Assembly (NCBI RefSeq): GCF_002923755.1
Contig: NZ_PGFZ01000001.1
Coordinates: 652,146-716,145, forward strand
Direction: 5' to 3'
DNA from: Methylovulum psychrotolerans
GTDB taxonomy: Bacteria > Pseudomonadota > Gammaproteobacteria > Methylococcales > Methylomonadaceae
DNA: 64,000 nt
Notes under the pieces: generated by a model
Seen by the model: only the letters and a program-made list of their open reading frames with translations
The model's database searches: none
Told to the model about the DNA's origin: nothing
Position numbers and translations under genes: made by a program
Shown: in pieces, positions 28,560-41,752 of the stretch
Layout of the letters: each line of letters opens with the position of its first letter
Position numbering within the stretch: position 1 is the stretch's first letter

Positions 28560-30233
28560 ATGTCTGATATAGAAATCGCCCAACAAGCTAAGATGCAGCC
28601 GATTATCGGCCTTGCCCACCAACACTATGGCATAGCCGCCGAACATCTTGACCCCATCGGCCATTACAAGGCGAAGATCTCGCTGGAATACATCAACAGC
28701 CTCACAGACCGCACCGACGGCAAATTGATTTTAGTCACCGCTATTAGCCCTACTCCAGCCGGCGAAGGCAAAACCACCACCACCGTCGGCTTGGGCGATG
28801 CCATGAACCGCATCGGCAAAAAAACCATTATGTGTCTGCGTGAGCCGTCTTTAGGGCCGTGTTTTGGGGTTAAAGGCGGGGCGGCGGGCGGCGGCTACGC
28901 GCAAGTCGTGCCGATGGAAGACATTAACCTGCACTTTACCGGCGATTTCCACGCCATTGGTGTGGCGCACAACTTATTGTCGGCGCTGATTGATAACCAC
29001 ATCAACCACGGCAATGCCCTGGACATAGACCCACGCCGCATCCAATGGAAACGGGTGGTGGACATGAACGACCGCGCCCTACGGCATATCGTGGTCGGCA
29101 TGGGCGGGGCCGCCAACGGCTATTTGCGTGAAGATGGCTATGATATTGTCGTCGCTTCCGAAGTGATGGCGATTTTATGCCTGGCGACCAGCCGCGCCGA
29201 TTTAAAAGCCCGCTTAGGGCGTATTGTCATCGGCTATAAATCCGACCGCACCACCCCTGTCTATGCGCGTGACCTAAAGGCCCACGGTGCTATGGCGGCC
29301 TTATTAAAAGACGCGATCAAGCCGAATCTGGTGCAAACCTTAGAGAACAATATCGCCATCATCCACGGCGGCCCGTTCGCCAATATCGCGCACGGTTGCA
29401 ATACCGTCACCGCCACCAAAACCGCCTTAAAACTGGCCGATTACGTCGTCACCGAAGCGGGCTTCGGCGCGGATTTGGGGGCAGAAAAATTTATCGACAT
29501 CAAATGCCGCATGTCCGGCCTGAAACCTGCCGCCGTGGTCTTGGTCGCCACGGTCAGGGCATTAAAATTCCATGGCGGCGTGGCTAAAGATGCCTTGAAC
29601 CAAGAAAATCTGATCGCCCTGCAACAAGGTTTTGCCAATCTGGCACGCCATTACCACAACATCACCCAACATTACGGCCTGCCCTGTGTGGTCTGCATCA
29701 ACCATTTCACCTTCGACACCGAAGCCGAAATCGCCTTGCTGCAAAACCAATGCGCAGCCTTAGGGGCGGCCTGCGTGGTTTCCAAGCATTGGGCGGAAGG
29801 CGGTGCCGGGGCGGAAAGCTTGGCGGTGGCTATCACTGAGATAGTCGATAACCGCGAGCCGGCTTTTACCTTCGTCTACGATGCAGACTTAGGCTTATGG
29901 GAAAAAATCGAAGCCATCGCCACCAAGCTGTATGGGGCGGCAAATGTCACCGCCAACGCCAAAGTCAAAGCCCAATTGGCGGCTTGGCAAGCCGATTACG
30001 GCACTTTCCCGATTTGTATGGCCAAAACCCAAATGTCGTTTTCCACCAATCCGAACAGCAAAGGCGCACCGTCCGGGCATACCGTCGAAATCAGCGATGT
30101 CCGGCTCGCCAACGGCGCGGGCTTTATCGTCGCCATCGCAGGCGATATGATGACCATGCCGGGCCTGCCGAAAGTACCCGCAGCCGAACGTATCGACATT
30201 GATGATGACGGTAGGATTACCGGGCTGTTTTAA
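28560..30233 (+). CDS. fhs: Formate-tetrahydrofolate ligase
   Basis: A 557-residue enzyme joining formate to tetrahydrofolate with ATP, giving 10-formyl-THF. The nucleotide loop [12 protein letters not shown] lies at about 64-75, followed by [19 protein letters not shown], a family signature. Length is normal. In methylotrophs Fhs feeds formate-level carbon into folate pools for purines and the serine cycle, so it ties in with the methanol-oxidation genes at the right end. It is monocistronic with a GGATAAAG element before the ATG. Confidence 0.97.
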   Translation: MSDIEIAQQAKMQPIIGLAHQHYGIAAEHLDPIGHYKAKISLEYINSLTDRTDGKLILVTAISPTPAGEGKTTTTVGLGDAMNRIGKKTIMCLREPSLGPCFGVKGGAAGGGYAQVVPMEDINLHFTGDFHAIGVAHNLLSALIDNHINHGNALDIDPRRIQWKRVVDMNDRALRHIVVGMGGAANGYLREDGYDIVVASEVMAILCLATSRADLKARLGRIVIGYKSDRTTPVYARDLKAHGAMAALLKDAIKPNLVQTLENNIAIIHGGPFANIAHGCNTVTATKTALKLADYVVTEAGFGADLGAEKFIDIKCRMSGLKPAAVVLVATVRALKFHGGVAKDALNQENLIALQQGFANLARHYHNITQHYGLPCVVCINHFTFDTEAEIALLQNQCAALGAACVVSKHWAEGGAGAESLAVAITEIVDNREPAFTFVYDADLGLWEKIEAIATKLYGAANVTANAKVKAQLAAWQADYGTFPICMAKTQMSFSTNPNSKGAPSGHTVEISDVRLANGAGFIVAIAGDMMTMPGLPKVPAAERIDIDDDGRITGLF

Positions 30234-30622
30234 ATCAGGCTATTTTTCAGTAAGATAGCCCAAGCGGTGTAGGTATACGCCGCTTGGGCATAATTGCAAT
30301 GATTTTTGAGATGACGGCAAACGGAAGAATTGCTTGCAGAACGCCGTATGTAATAAGATTTGGCAGCAGTTGAATATTGGTTTTTCCGTCCAGCACATCC
30401 GCTAAAAAGACTTAGCCAAAACGGAACCCGCCAGAATCCGCTTAAAAAACGCGATCATTTATATTTTTCTGAACACTGAAAGCCATTGTGACGCATTAAC
30501 GTTACCGACTGTTTTTTTCCGACACCCATTATGGCTAACATGGTCTATAATCTCCCATAATAGCCAATCACCCTGATTGCTAATAATAGCCTTTTTTTCA
30601 CTTTCTACGAGTTAACACCGCC
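30234..30622. other. Intergenic region, fhs to cNMP-binding gene
   Basis: 389 bp with no credible ORF. It contains the fhs hairpin (30258-30289). The 3' part is AT-rich and should carry the promoter of the downstream gene, but I cannot name its boxes with confidence. Confidence 0.4.
30258..30289 (+). terminator. Terminator-like hairpin after fhs
   Basis: A perfect 10-bp stem, GCCCAAGCGG (30258-30267) with CCGCTTGGGC (30280-30289), begins about 25 bp after the fhs stop. No clear T-run follows, so intrinsic termination is uncertain. Confidence 0.5.
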
Positions 30623-31087
30623 ATGATAAATTTAGTGATTTTACTTGATGACCCCGATTTTATTGAGTCAGTGCAATTTAGCAAAGTCAAATATCAACCC
30701 GATGACATTATTTTAAAAGAAAATGAAGTCAGCCAAGATGTCTACTTTATTCTGGACGGACAAGTACAAATCAGCACTTGCATCGGCGGCGAAGTTGACC
30801 GGGTGTTGCCGGGCTTGGCGCGTTTGGCGAAAGGCGATTTTTTTGGCGAACTGGCAATGTTCGACGGCGAACCGCGCAGCGCCGAAGTCACGGCACTGAC
30901 AGCTTGTGAAATAGCCAAGGTTGACGGCTCACAAATGTTAAGCTTTATGGAAAAATATCCAGAGAAAGGTTATTTTGTGTTGCGTGAGCTGTTTATGAAT
31001 TTAGTCATCCGCATCCGCCAAAACAACCTGCGCACCAAAACAGTACTGGAATTGTATCTGAGCGAACACAACACACCTAAATCATAA
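30623..31087 (+). CDS. Stand-alone cyclic nucleotide-binding domain protein
   Basis: A 154-residue protein made almost entirely of one CRP-type cyclic nucleotide-binding domain. The phosphate-binding cassette is recognisable as Phe-Phe-Gly-Glu-Leu-Ala-Met-Phe-Asp-Gly-Glu-Pro-Arg-Ser-Ala, including the Glu and Arg that normally contact the cyclic nucleotide ribose and phosphate. There is no helix-turn-helix, so it is not a CRP-like transcription factor; the last 40 residues are a helix with polar ends. It is monocistronic. It probably binds cAMP, cGMP or c-di-GMP and regulates a partner protein, which is unknown. Confidence 0.82.
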   Translation: MINLVILLDDPDFIESVQFSKVKYQPDDIILKENEVSQDVYFILDGQVQISTCIGGEVDRVLPGLARLAKGDFFGELAMFDGEPRSAEVTALTACEIAKVDGSQMLSFMEKYPEKGYFVLRELFMNLVIRIRQNNLRTKTVLELYLSEHNTPKS

Positions 31088-31305
31088 TAAATACGGCTAT
31101 TGGCGTTATGATTAAACAATGGGCATGAAATAACCTAGGCAAATACAGTCTCGGAGCGCGGGTATCTTGCCCGCCGCCTTTGGGATGACAATATCCCCAA
31201 CTCAAAACTGCCTCAGATAAGCGCCGATGTTATTTTATGCCTGCTAAAGGATAGGACGGGCTAAAACAGGTTTCTTATCCCCCGCTTTACCCGCTAATGC
31301 GTACC

Positions 31306-32865
31306 TCAATACCGCAAGATAATACTGGCATGGATACGGCCATCACCGGCGCGGGTGGACACCGCATCATCTAGGGCATCGGCATAAGCCACTTTGGCCT
31401 GGAGGTTTTGCTGCCATTGCCAAGCCGCCCCGACCCCAGTACTGCTTAACGACCAATCCCGCCGCTGGCCAGGCGTGTAGCTTTGCAGCACACCATGCCC
31501 GTAATCATAGAACACAAATAAATTGACATGCTGCCAAGTCGGGGTAGTCGCTTCAATTTTAACAATTTCGCCACGGTCGGCACTGGTTTCCCGCTCCTGA
31601 TAACCACGGATATCATAACTGCCGCCTATGCCTAATTGCTCACCGGAAATCAGTGAATTGCTGGTGTATTGGGCGATAAAAATAGTCTGTAGCTGCCATT
31701 GCTGGAGATTAATGCCCATATTGGCGCCGTAACGCAACACATTCCATTCGGGCGAAGCCCCAGAACGCACCGCCGTATAATCCGTAGCACTATTGTGGTC
31801 GCCTAATTGGGTATTGCCCGCCCATTGCGCCTGATAACCGAACCGGGCATTACGCCACGGGTATTCGGCCTTGTACTGGATGCTGAAAGGCACACTGCGG
31901 ACATGGGTTCCGATAGGCACATTCTGAAAACGGATGTCGCTGACAAAATCGCGGTTATCCAGACCTATATCCAACCACTGCTCATAAGCCCCCCATTTGG
32001 GCAAAAATTGCTGGTAGTGGATACCGTACATTTCCCCCGATCCGGTCACGGTCAAATCACTGGCGATTGTCCCGGCATTGACGTTGGAATAGGCGTAATA
32101 AGCGCTCAACCAACCTTTTAGGCCGTACAGCGGCAAGCTATAACTGCCCCCGTATTGTTTGACGGTATCGGCATGGTCGGGCGAGGTCGTGTAACTGGCG
32201 TTAACAATATGATCTAAGCCCCACAGGTTACTGTACTGCAACGCACCGATCAGCCGAAAATTACCCGTGCTTTTAGTCCCTACAGTGTTTAAGTTCAAAG
32301 TCGCCTGATACGGGCGTAAGTCTTTAACATTAATTTTCGCATCCACCTGCTCGGCTTTTGCCCCTGCCTTAAAAGTGACTTGGACTTGCTTGGCAGGATG
32401 CTTATTGGCAACTTTGACCGCTTGCGACAAATCGCCGGGCACAGGCGGCTTGCCCTGTTGCAGATTGGGCAAACTGGCGACAATATTGTCTTTGCTGAAA
32501 TAGTGGTTGCCTTGCACCGTGACTTCGCCTAAAGCGACAGGTTTGATAAGAAACTTAACCGTACCTGCATCTAACGTTTGTGGCGGTAATATGACGCTGT
32601 AAAACGGCAAATTCGCATCACGCAACAAAGCCTCCAAGCCTTTGCTGACATCCTGCAACTCTTTAAGGGTGTATTGGCGTTGCTGTAAGGGCTGAAAATA
32701 CCGCTCCAGCGCCTGCACCGTCAGCGGTGCGGCACCTTCGATACTAAAGCGGTTAACCATAAAGCGGATAGCAGGCGGCGGGGCGGCCCACGTTACGGCA
32801 CTGGACAAACAGCACACAGCGGCCAGCAACGCTGAAGATAAACAAGTGGGTAGTAATAATTTCAT
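31306..32865 (-). CDS. Two-partner secretion outer-membrane transporter (TpsB, ShlB/FhaC/HecB family)
   Basis: A 519-residue outer-membrane protein. A signal peptide (about 1-27, ending Val-Thr-Trp-Ala) precedes POTRA regions (about 35-185, with the [30 protein letters not shown] segment) and a C-terminal 16-strand barrel ending in an aromatic-rich strand (Ile-Ile-Leu-Arg-Tyr). The Ile-Arg-Gly-Tyr motif near residue 415 matches the conserved L6 loop motif of the FhaC/BamA superfamily. It should export the large TpsA protein encoded two genes upstream. It is last in the tpsA-fecR-tpsB operon, 36 bp after the FecR gene. Confidence 0.92.
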   Translation of the reverse strand: MKLLLPTCLSSALLAAVCCLSSAVTWAAPPPAIRFMVNRFSIEGAAPLTVQALERYFQPLQQRQYTLKELQDVSKGLEALLRDANLPFYSVILPPQTLDAGTVKFLIKPVALGEVTVQGNHYFSKDNIVASLPNLQQGKPPVPGDLSQAVKVANKHPAKQVQVTFKAGAKAEQVDAKINVKDLRPYQATLNLNTVGTKSTGNFRLIGALQYSNLWGLDHIVNASYTTSPDHADTVKQYGGSYSLPLYGLKGWLSAYYAYSNVNAGTIASDLTVTGSGEMYGIHYQQFLPKWGAYEQWLDIGLDNRDFVSDIRFQNVPIGTHVRSVPFSIQYKAEYPWRNARFGYQAQWAGNTQLGDHNSATDYTAVRSGASPEWNVLRYGANMGINLQQWQLQTIFIAQYTSNSLISGEQLGIGGSYDIRGYQERETSADRGEIVKIEATTPTWQHVNLFVFYDYGHGVLQSYTPGQRRDWSLSSTGVGAAWQWQQNLQAKVAYADALDDAVSTRAGDGRIHASIILRY

Positions 32866-32901
32866 AAATGCGTTTTTGCAGAAGGGTTAAACTGCCGAAA
32901 A

Positions 32902-34311
32902 TTACTTATCACAGCTATTCGCTGGGATTCCGGCCATATCGGCATCAGAATTATCTTGTTCACCCGCCTCTAAATAAGGGTCATCTTCTTGGAATGGCTG
33001 CACTTTTGGCAATACCGCCATACGCTCCGGCGATCCGGCGTAAGCCACTTGATCCTTGCCGACCTCCAGATGGCGGGCATTGTTCTGCTCCAAATTCACC
33101 CGCCCACCATGGACATCCACATAAAGCCCTGTCGGCACTTTAGCTTCGGAAGGCTTAACAAACAGCTTATCAACAACGCTATGATCTTTATCTGGCCTTG
33201 GGGTCAGATTATCGGGCAAGGTTGCGGGCAGTTCGGGCAGTTTCCAAAGCCCGCCGTTTGGGCCGCCAATATAGCCGTTTTCCGGCACGGTCAGGACATG
33301 TTCACCTTGAGTGTTTTTAACGACAATTTCCCCTTGCCAAACATGACTATAAAGGCCGTCGACTTGTCCGGCACTGATCGTGTCCATATCCGTATCGGCC
33401 GCCGACGCACTGACGCAAGAGCCGATACAGCTTAAGTCAAAGCCCGTGCCACGGATACCAATCGTACCGACTGGCGTATCAATCGCATAAGCCGCCTTAT
33501 TCGTTTTTCCGATACTGCCCGTCAATGCCCGTAAGCCCCCCACGGCCAAACTGAATAAAGCATGGTCAGGTTGGCCTGGACGCTGGTAACTGTATTCGGC
33601 GATGCGCAGCGTGCTGCTGGGCTGTAAAGTGATTTTCTCACCGTCACGAAACACCATCAACGCATAACTATTGGCTTGGCTCTGCACAGAATCACTGCTG
33701 TAAAGTGGGCTGCCCAAGGTCAATTGCCGCTCTACCGCCCCGCCGCCCGCCTGTAGGTTTTTAGCGGATACCTGGCCTTTAATATCAACAATACGCGCCA
33801 CAATAGTTAGCTCGGCTTGATCTTGTACCGCCTTATTTTCTTCTTGGCAATCTTTGCCACAAATCCGTAGCGAATAATCCGCTTCCTGGGCTTTGACTGT
33901 CGCCAAGGGGGTTTTAATTTGCAGGCCATCAGGATTTTGTTTGGCAAGCGCTCCGGTATGGGTTTGCAAGCCACCTTCATGCAAAGTCAATTGCGCCTGT
34001 GGGTGGGCAGCCTGCTGGCCGTATTGGTCAACACTAAAATTGCTGTTGGGGCGCACAGTCACTTTAGCACCATCATTAAAATCAATAATAACGAAGCTAC
34101 GCTCAGTTGTTTGGATATTATCGCCGACAAAAATTTCGGCATTGTTACCTAAAATCCTCGGCGTACCCCCTGGCTGCTGGGCGGCGTTACTGCCGCGCGA
34201 AAAACTGACTTTGCCGACCACTTTCGGGTCAGCCATAGCGGCGGAAATGCTCAGCCCCAGCCAGCAACAAAAACCTAGCCGCCTGATAGTGAAGGAAATA
34301 GGGGTATACAT
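32902..34311 (-). CDS. FecR-domain periplasmic protein
   Basis: A 469-residue exported protein with a signal peptide (ending near residue 27) and two FecR-like domains (about 55-95 and 205-250, the latter with Phe-Arg-Asp-Gly-Glu-Lys-Ile-Thr-Leu-Gln-Pro). A Gly-Ile-Arg-Gly-Thr-Gly-Phe motif follows at about 285. It is not linked to a sigma factor or TonB receptor. Instead it sits between a TpsA exoprotein and its TpsB transporter, 21 bp after the first and 36 bp before the second. This suggests a periplasmic role in secretion or attachment rather than iron signalling. Confidence 0.85.
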   Translation of the reverse strand: MYTPISFTIRRLGFCCWLGLSISAAMADPKVVGKVSFSRGSNAAQQPGGTPRILGNNAEIFVGDNIQTTERSFVIIDFNDGAKVTVRPNSNFSVDQYGQQAAHPQAQLTLHEGGLQTHTGALAKQNPDGLQIKTPLATVKAQEADYSLRICGKDCQEENKAVQDQAELTIVARIVDIKGQVSAKNLQAGGGAVERQLTLGSPLYSSDSVQSQANSYALMVFRDGEKITLQPSSTLRIAEYSYQRPGQPDHALFSLAVGGLRALTGSIGKTNKAAYAIDTPVGTIGIRGTGFDLSCIGSCVSASAADTDMDTISAGQVDGLYSHVWQGEIVVKNTQGEHVLTVPENGYIGGPNGGLWKLPELPATLPDNLTPRPDKDHSVVDKLFVKPSEAKVPTGLYVDVHGGRVNLEQNNARHLEVGKDQVAYAGSPERMAVLPKVQPFQEDDPYLEAGEQDNSDADMAGIPANSCDK

Positions 34312-34332
34312 AAGAAATTTTCGCCTAACGGG

Positions 34333-37300
34333 TTAATTACATTGTTTCTGCGGCTTATGGCCCGCGGCTCTTACCGCACCTATAGCGGTGTTGCCCAGAT
34401 TTACGTCATCCTCCCCATCAGTCGCTATCACAACGGGGCCTGAACTCACCGGCCCGAAAGTGCCGGCTACGCTACCCGATGGTGAGGGGCCAAGCAAAAC
34501 CAGAGTTTCATTTTGTTCCTTGGCGGATTCTTGGCTTACCGCTCCGTCAGGAAGTACCGCCGACGCGCTATAAAGCACGCCGTTACCCATAGCCGCCGCA
34601 ACATTAAAGCCGTCATCCCGGCACAAACTGCCGAATGTACAGCCATAATGGCTAAATTTAGCCATTAAACCGCCCAAAACCGTAGTGTCCGGGGCAGTGC
34701 TGTACACTAGCCAGCGGCCATGCGGGGTAGCCAGCTTCGCGCCCGCATCATTGATAAACTGCGTATCCGCAACCAAGACAATGGCGCTATCGCCCCCATT
34801 TGCCGTAATATCGCCCGTCAACAGCAATTGCCCTGAAGACTTAGCCGTCAAGCGGTTGACGGACGGCATCGCCGGCAAGGTCAATAAGCCGCTATAATCG
34901 GTAATCTGCACCGTACCTGTCGCCGCCATTACGCCGCCACTATAGGCAAAACCGTTAGCAAACTGATAATGGCCAGCCCCTGCTAACGTCCCACCCGACC
35001 AAGAAAACTGCGAACTGGTCGTCAGACTGTCCGTATTGTCAAGCAATCCGCCTGTCATGGTCAATTTGCCTAAGGACAAAGCGCTGTAAAGATTAAAAGT
35101 GCTGCCGTCAAGCACCGTTTCTGGCGCATCCAGTACCGTATTGCCCGTAACAAAAACCTTATCATTGCTAAAACTGACCGGTGTCTCGCTACTGATGTTT
35201 GCCCCTTTAAAGACGCGGGTGCCGTCTTGGAACTGCAATTGTCCGGTCGCCGCTATATGATAACTTCCGGTGTCAGCGCCGTCACTGGTAATTTGGACGC
35301 TGCCGTCGGCAATATTTACTCTGCCGTTATTATTAAACTGGCCTAACGTTATTTGCCGGACACTCCCCGCCCCCGTACCGGTAAATGAAATGATACCACT
35401 GGCTTGGTTAGTTAAAATAATCTGGCTAGCTAAGCTATTGTTATCCGCCGCTGCGCCTTGCCAGACAATCGTGCCATAGTTATCCCAATTTTTGACCGAT
35501 GCCAGTGTCGAGCCATTATTAAGGGGGTTAGTCCCTGCTATCACACCAAAATTGACTTGCCCGTAATTGGCCCAATTTTTATACAGCCCAGCCGAACCAT
35601 CCGCTAAGGTAGTGGTAGAGCCTGCTTGGGTCGTTAACAAACCATTGCCCAAAAAATACCCGGAAGAAAACCCTAGGCTTTGGCTAATCTCAACATCATC
35701 CTTACTGGTTAAGCTTGCATTATTGCTGATGCTGACTATAGGCAGCACCAAGGTGCTGCCGGTCTTAAAACTCAGCGATGCCCCGTCAATATCAGTCTCA
35801 GCCGCCTGATAATGCGACCCAGAGACAAAGCGATACTCACCGCCATCGGTAAACACCACTTTAGCCGCATCAGCCGTCACCGAAGCCCCGGTGCCAAATG
35901 TACGGTTTTGGCTTGAAAAATACAGCGCCGAACCGCTATCTGCCACATAGCTGCCGGTATCGCTATGCCCACTGGCCGCCGTTATTGTTAAGCTTCCGCC
36001 ACCGGACAGATTAACAGCACCATCATTATTAAAAACCGTAGTGGCGATTTCGCCAGCCCCGTCGGTAGCCATGTTAATGACCCCACCGGAAAAATTGTTA
36101 AACGTGCCGCTACCCGTTAGCGTCAACGCTTGCTGCCAAACCACGGTGCCTTTATTATTCCATTGCTTAGCCAGCGTCAGTGTGCCCGAATCTTTAAGCG
36201 TCGTGGTGGTCTTGGCCTCCGTCACCAAAGTGCCAGTCCCCGCTAAACTTGCGCCTGCATAAAAATTAAAGGCCTGCGTCACATCGACAACACCGCTGCC
36301 CTGTAATACCGCACCGCTGTACAGGTTCAAAGTCTCCATACCCAAATACGCATTATTATTCAGCGTGCCGCTATTGCTGAGCGTACCGATAATCGCACCG
36401 TGATTCAGGGTTAATGTCGTGCCTTGGCCAACAGTGACCTCCCCTACCGAAACCAACAGGCCATCGGCTTGCACCGCGCCTTTAACGATAGCCAAATCGG
36501 CATTGCTTAACACGCCAGTATGGTCGCCATTGATAATACCATTACCGTCAAAGGTCAATGTACCGCCATTTAAGTCGATGAGCTGGTTGACCGCCGCACT
36601 ACCCTCGCCCGAACTGTCCGAATCCGGTGTCAACCAAACACTTAATGCCCCACTGTCGCTGCCTTTAGCTACCCTTATCGCCGCATCAATAGTAATGTCA
36701 TTATGAGCCTCTAAGGTCAGCGTCGCCGCCCCGCCCGCACTTTTAATGATTTGGTTCAATACCGTGATATTGCCGTCTTGGCTACCGTCAGTCCCGGTCA
36801 TCACCTTAACCGACGTGCCCGCATTCAGTGCCGCTTCCACACTGTCGGTAGTTAGCCACCCCTCGCCACCATCGTTTGTCCAATTTGGGCCATCTTTCAG
36901 ATGGGTATCGGTGCCACGTTGCTGAATAGTAATGTTACTGGGATCCAGCAACCATTGCCCTCCTTTGCCGTGCGCGGCTGAAGCATCAACCTGGATGCCT
37001 GACGCATCCAAAAAATGCCCTGATGTCTCGACAAAACCGCCATTACCGCCCTGACTACCGCCTTTAGCGGAAATCTGCCCATAAGCACGGGTGGTTTTAT
37101 CCGCCCAAACAACCACCTTACCACCATCGCCCTGAGTCTTGGCATCAGCGTGAATCTGGGCATCCGCCGCCACAAACGTAGCTTGGGCATTATGGACTTG
37201 CGCATTTTTGCCTTGCCGGTCACCTCCAACCAAAACCTCGCCGCCACCCTGGCCACCGCCCGCATCTACCCGCGCTTTAGTCAATAGGGCAACTTGTTCG

Positions 37301-38283
37301 CCTAAAATCTGTACCGTACCGCCTTTACCCGCCACCGCGTCAGCCTGTACGGTTCCGGCAACCGTCACACTGCCTGTCTTGCTTTCAAGCAACACCGTAC
37401 CCGCATCGCCATGGCTATTATTTGCCGACACCTTACTGTTTTCGGCCAAAGTAATTTCTTGTTGGGCAACTAATCTGACATGGCCTTGACTATCAACTTC
37501 GACACTATCGACATTGATTTCACCCTGATGCTTGATTGTGCTGGCAAAAACATTGACCGCCCCACCTTCCGTCAGTAACTTGCCCAAATTTAACACGGTA
37601 TCAGCCGGCGCTTGGATCTCAAAACGAATATCAGGGTCATCCAGATTAGTCAAAATCAGCTCTTGCCCAGCCGCCAAGGTAATTTGCCCACCTTCGCTTT
37701 TGATAATGCCATTATTGGTGATGGAGGGGGCTATCAAAATGATATTGCCATCTTTACCCGCACGGATCAGGCCTTCGTTGACGATAGCCCCCGCACTTGA
37801 CCCGGCCATAAAATGATAATTGCCCTTTAAAAAATCCTCATCACTTAAATTTAGGCTAGAGGCGACCAAGCCTTGGGTATCAATGACCGAATCGGCACCA
37901 AACACAATGCCGTTTGGGTTAATCAACAACACTTTGCCGTTAGAAACCAATTGCCCCAAAATTTGACTGGGGTTTTCGCCGATAATCCGGTTAAGTACCG
38001 CGCTTTGACTGTTTTGTTGGATAAATCGGGTGATTTCATCCTGGGCAATATTAAAATTTTGCCACTGGATAATCGCATTAGGACTATTCGTGACGGTAGT
38101 CACGCCAGGCGTGGAAGTGTCGATTCCGACATGGCCGCTGATAATGTGCGCACCATCCGGGTTCGCATATAAGGTCAGCGGAGACAGGGCGGCCAAGACC
38201 GCCAAATTCACTATTTGGCGGACAGAAAGCCAAGTGCCAAATACTGTTTTGCCGTGCTTTAACGGTTGCCGAATGGATTTCAA
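34333..38283 (-). CDS. Filamentous haemagglutinin-type exoprotein (TpsA)
   Basis: A 1316-residue secreted protein. The extended N-terminal signal (about 1-40, with a basic stretch before the hydrophobic core) ends Leu-Tyr-Ala. The TPS secretion domain follows, with Asn-Phe-Asn-Ile at about 76-79 and the hallmark Asn-Pro-Asn-Gly at 122-125. The remainder is rich in Gly, Asn, Ser and Thr and built of short beta-strand turns, as expected for a right-handed beta-helix filament. The start is a TTG with AGGAG about 7 bases upstream. It is the first gene of the tpsA-fecR-tpsB operon. The likely role is adhesion or biofilm; the target is unknown. The C-terminus carries no toxin domain that I recognise. 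Confidence 0.9.
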   Translation of the reverse strand: MKSIRQPLKHGKTVFGTWLSVRQIVNLAVLAALSPLTLYANPDGAHIISGHVGIDTSTPGVTTVTNSPNAIIQWQNFNIAQDEITRFIQQNSQSAVLNRIIGENPSQILGQLVSNGKVLLINPNGIVFGADSVIDTQGLVASSLNLSDEDFLKGNYHFMAGSSAGAIVNEGLIRAGKDGNIILIAPSITNNGIIKSEGGQITLAAGQELILTNLDDPDIRFEIQAPADTVLNLGKLLTEGGAVNVFASTIKHQGEINVDSVEVDSQGHVRLVAQQEITLAENSKVSANNSHGDAGTVLLESKTGSVTVAGTVQADAVAGKGGTVQILGEQVALLTKARVDAGGGQGGGEVLVGGDRQGKNAQVHNAQATFVAADAQIHADAKTQGDGGKVVVWADKTTRAYGQISAKGGSQGGNGGFVETSGHFLDASGIQVDASAAHGKGGQWLLDPSNITIQQRGTDTHLKDGPNWTNDGGEGWLTTDSVEAALNAGTSVKVMTGTDGSQDGNITVLNQIIKSAGGAATLTLEAHNDITIDAAIRVAKGSDSGALSVWLTPDSDSSGEGSAAVNQLIDLNGGTLTFDGNGIINGDHTGVLSNADLAIVKGAVQADGLLVSVGEVTVGQGTTLTLNHGAIIGTLSNSGTLNNNAYLGMETLNLYSGAVLQGSGVVDVTQAFNFYAGASLAGTGTLVTEAKTTTTLKDSGTLTLAKQWNNKGTVVWQQALTLTGSGTFNNFSGGVINMATDGAGEIATTVFNNDGAVNLSGGGSLTITAASGHSDTGSYVADSGSALYFSSQNRTFGTGASVTADAAKVVFTDGGEYRFVSGSHYQAAETDIDGASLSFKTGSTLVLPIVSISNNASLTSKDDVEISQSLGFSSGYFLGNGLLTTQAGSTTTLADGSAGLYKNWANYGQVNFGVIAGTNPLNNGSTLASVKNWDNYGTIVWQGAAADNNSLASQIILTNQASGIISFTGTGAGSVRQITLGQFNNNGRVNIADGSVQITSDGADTGSYHIAATGQLQFQDGTRVFKGANISSETPVSFSNDKVFVTGNTVLDAPETVLDGSTFNLYSALSLGKLTMTGGLLDNTDSLTTSSQFSWSGGTLAGAGHYQFANGFAYSGGVMAATGTVQITDYSGLLTLPAMPSVNRLTAKSSGQLLLTGDITANGGDSAIVLVADTQFINDAGAKLATPHGRWLVYSTAPDTTVLGGLMAKFSHYGCTFGSLCRDDGFNVAAAMGNGVLYSASAVLPDGAVSQESAKEQNETLVLLGPSPSGSVAGTFGPVSSGPVVIATDGEDDVNLGNTAIGAVRAAGHKPQKQCN

Positions 38284-38588
38284 GCTGATCTCCTGGAAAA
38301 AGTTGCAATGACTAACTGATCATCAATAAGATAAGCGATACGCAGAACACAGGCCTATTTTTCAAACATGAGAAAAGACCCTGTTTAGCATCCCCGTAGC
38401 CAGTTGCTGTGGCTTATAAGTTTGTGTGCAAACGCACAAGTAGTTAAATGTCAGACTACTATTTTGCCGGCCAGGCCAAGGCAAGATATTCATTATCCAA
38501 CAATTTCTAATGAGAAAATATCAAATTTTACCTAATTGGGCAATTATTTTACCCAAGCAAAAATAGCCATTCCACAGGCAAAAAAAAA
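38284..38588 (-). promoter_or_regulatory. Promoter region of the two-partner secretion operon
   Basis: About 300 bp between the rRNA terminator and the tpsA start, free of credible ORFs. It holds the tpsA ribosome site (AGGAG just before the TTG) and the dyad AATTGGGCAATT at 38534-38545, which recurs upstream of other genes here. The promoter itself is not identified. Confidence 0.4.
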
Positions 38589-38611
38589 CCCCGGCCTTAA
38601 AAAGGCCGGGG
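38581..38611 (-). terminator. rRNA operon terminator
   Basis: A 10-bp GC-rich stem (CCCCGGCCTT at 38589-38598 with its complement at 38602-38611) and a 3-base loop. Read on the minus strand it is followed by eight T, placed just after the 5S gene. Confidence 0.93.
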
Positions 38612-38624
38612 TCTTCATTTTGGG

Positions 38625-38742
38625 AGCTTGGCGATTCCCTACTTTCGCATGGCAAACTGCCACACTATCATCGGCGCTAAGCGGTTTCACTTCCGAGTTC
38701 GGGATGGGGTCGGGTGGTTCACGCTCGCTATGGTCACCAAGC
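38625..38742 (-). rRNA. rrf: 5S ribosomal RNA
   Basis: About 118 nt. On the minus strand it contains the conserved blocks ACCACCCGACCC, CCGAACTCGGAAGTGAAAC and AGCGCCGATG, and its ends (GCTTGG / CCAAGC) pair to close the molecule. It is last in the rRNA operon, just before the terminator. Ends are approximate to a few bases. Confidence 0.95.
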
Positions 38743-38870
38743 AATTCGGTGCGCTCGGGGGGTTGCCCCAAGCCTGTGCGGGGGGCTTGCGCCCGCCGCC
38801 GGAAACCTGTAAAGTTTTTGTTCGCATTAAGAAGGCGCAGGCCTTAGGCCACAAACCCATTGGGTGTTAT

Positions 38871-41752
<2,882 letters not shown>

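Noticed and set aside
34388-38311. Plus-strand frames opposite tpsA.
   Set aside because: Shadows of the repetitive, Gly/Asn/Thr-rich exoprotein gene.
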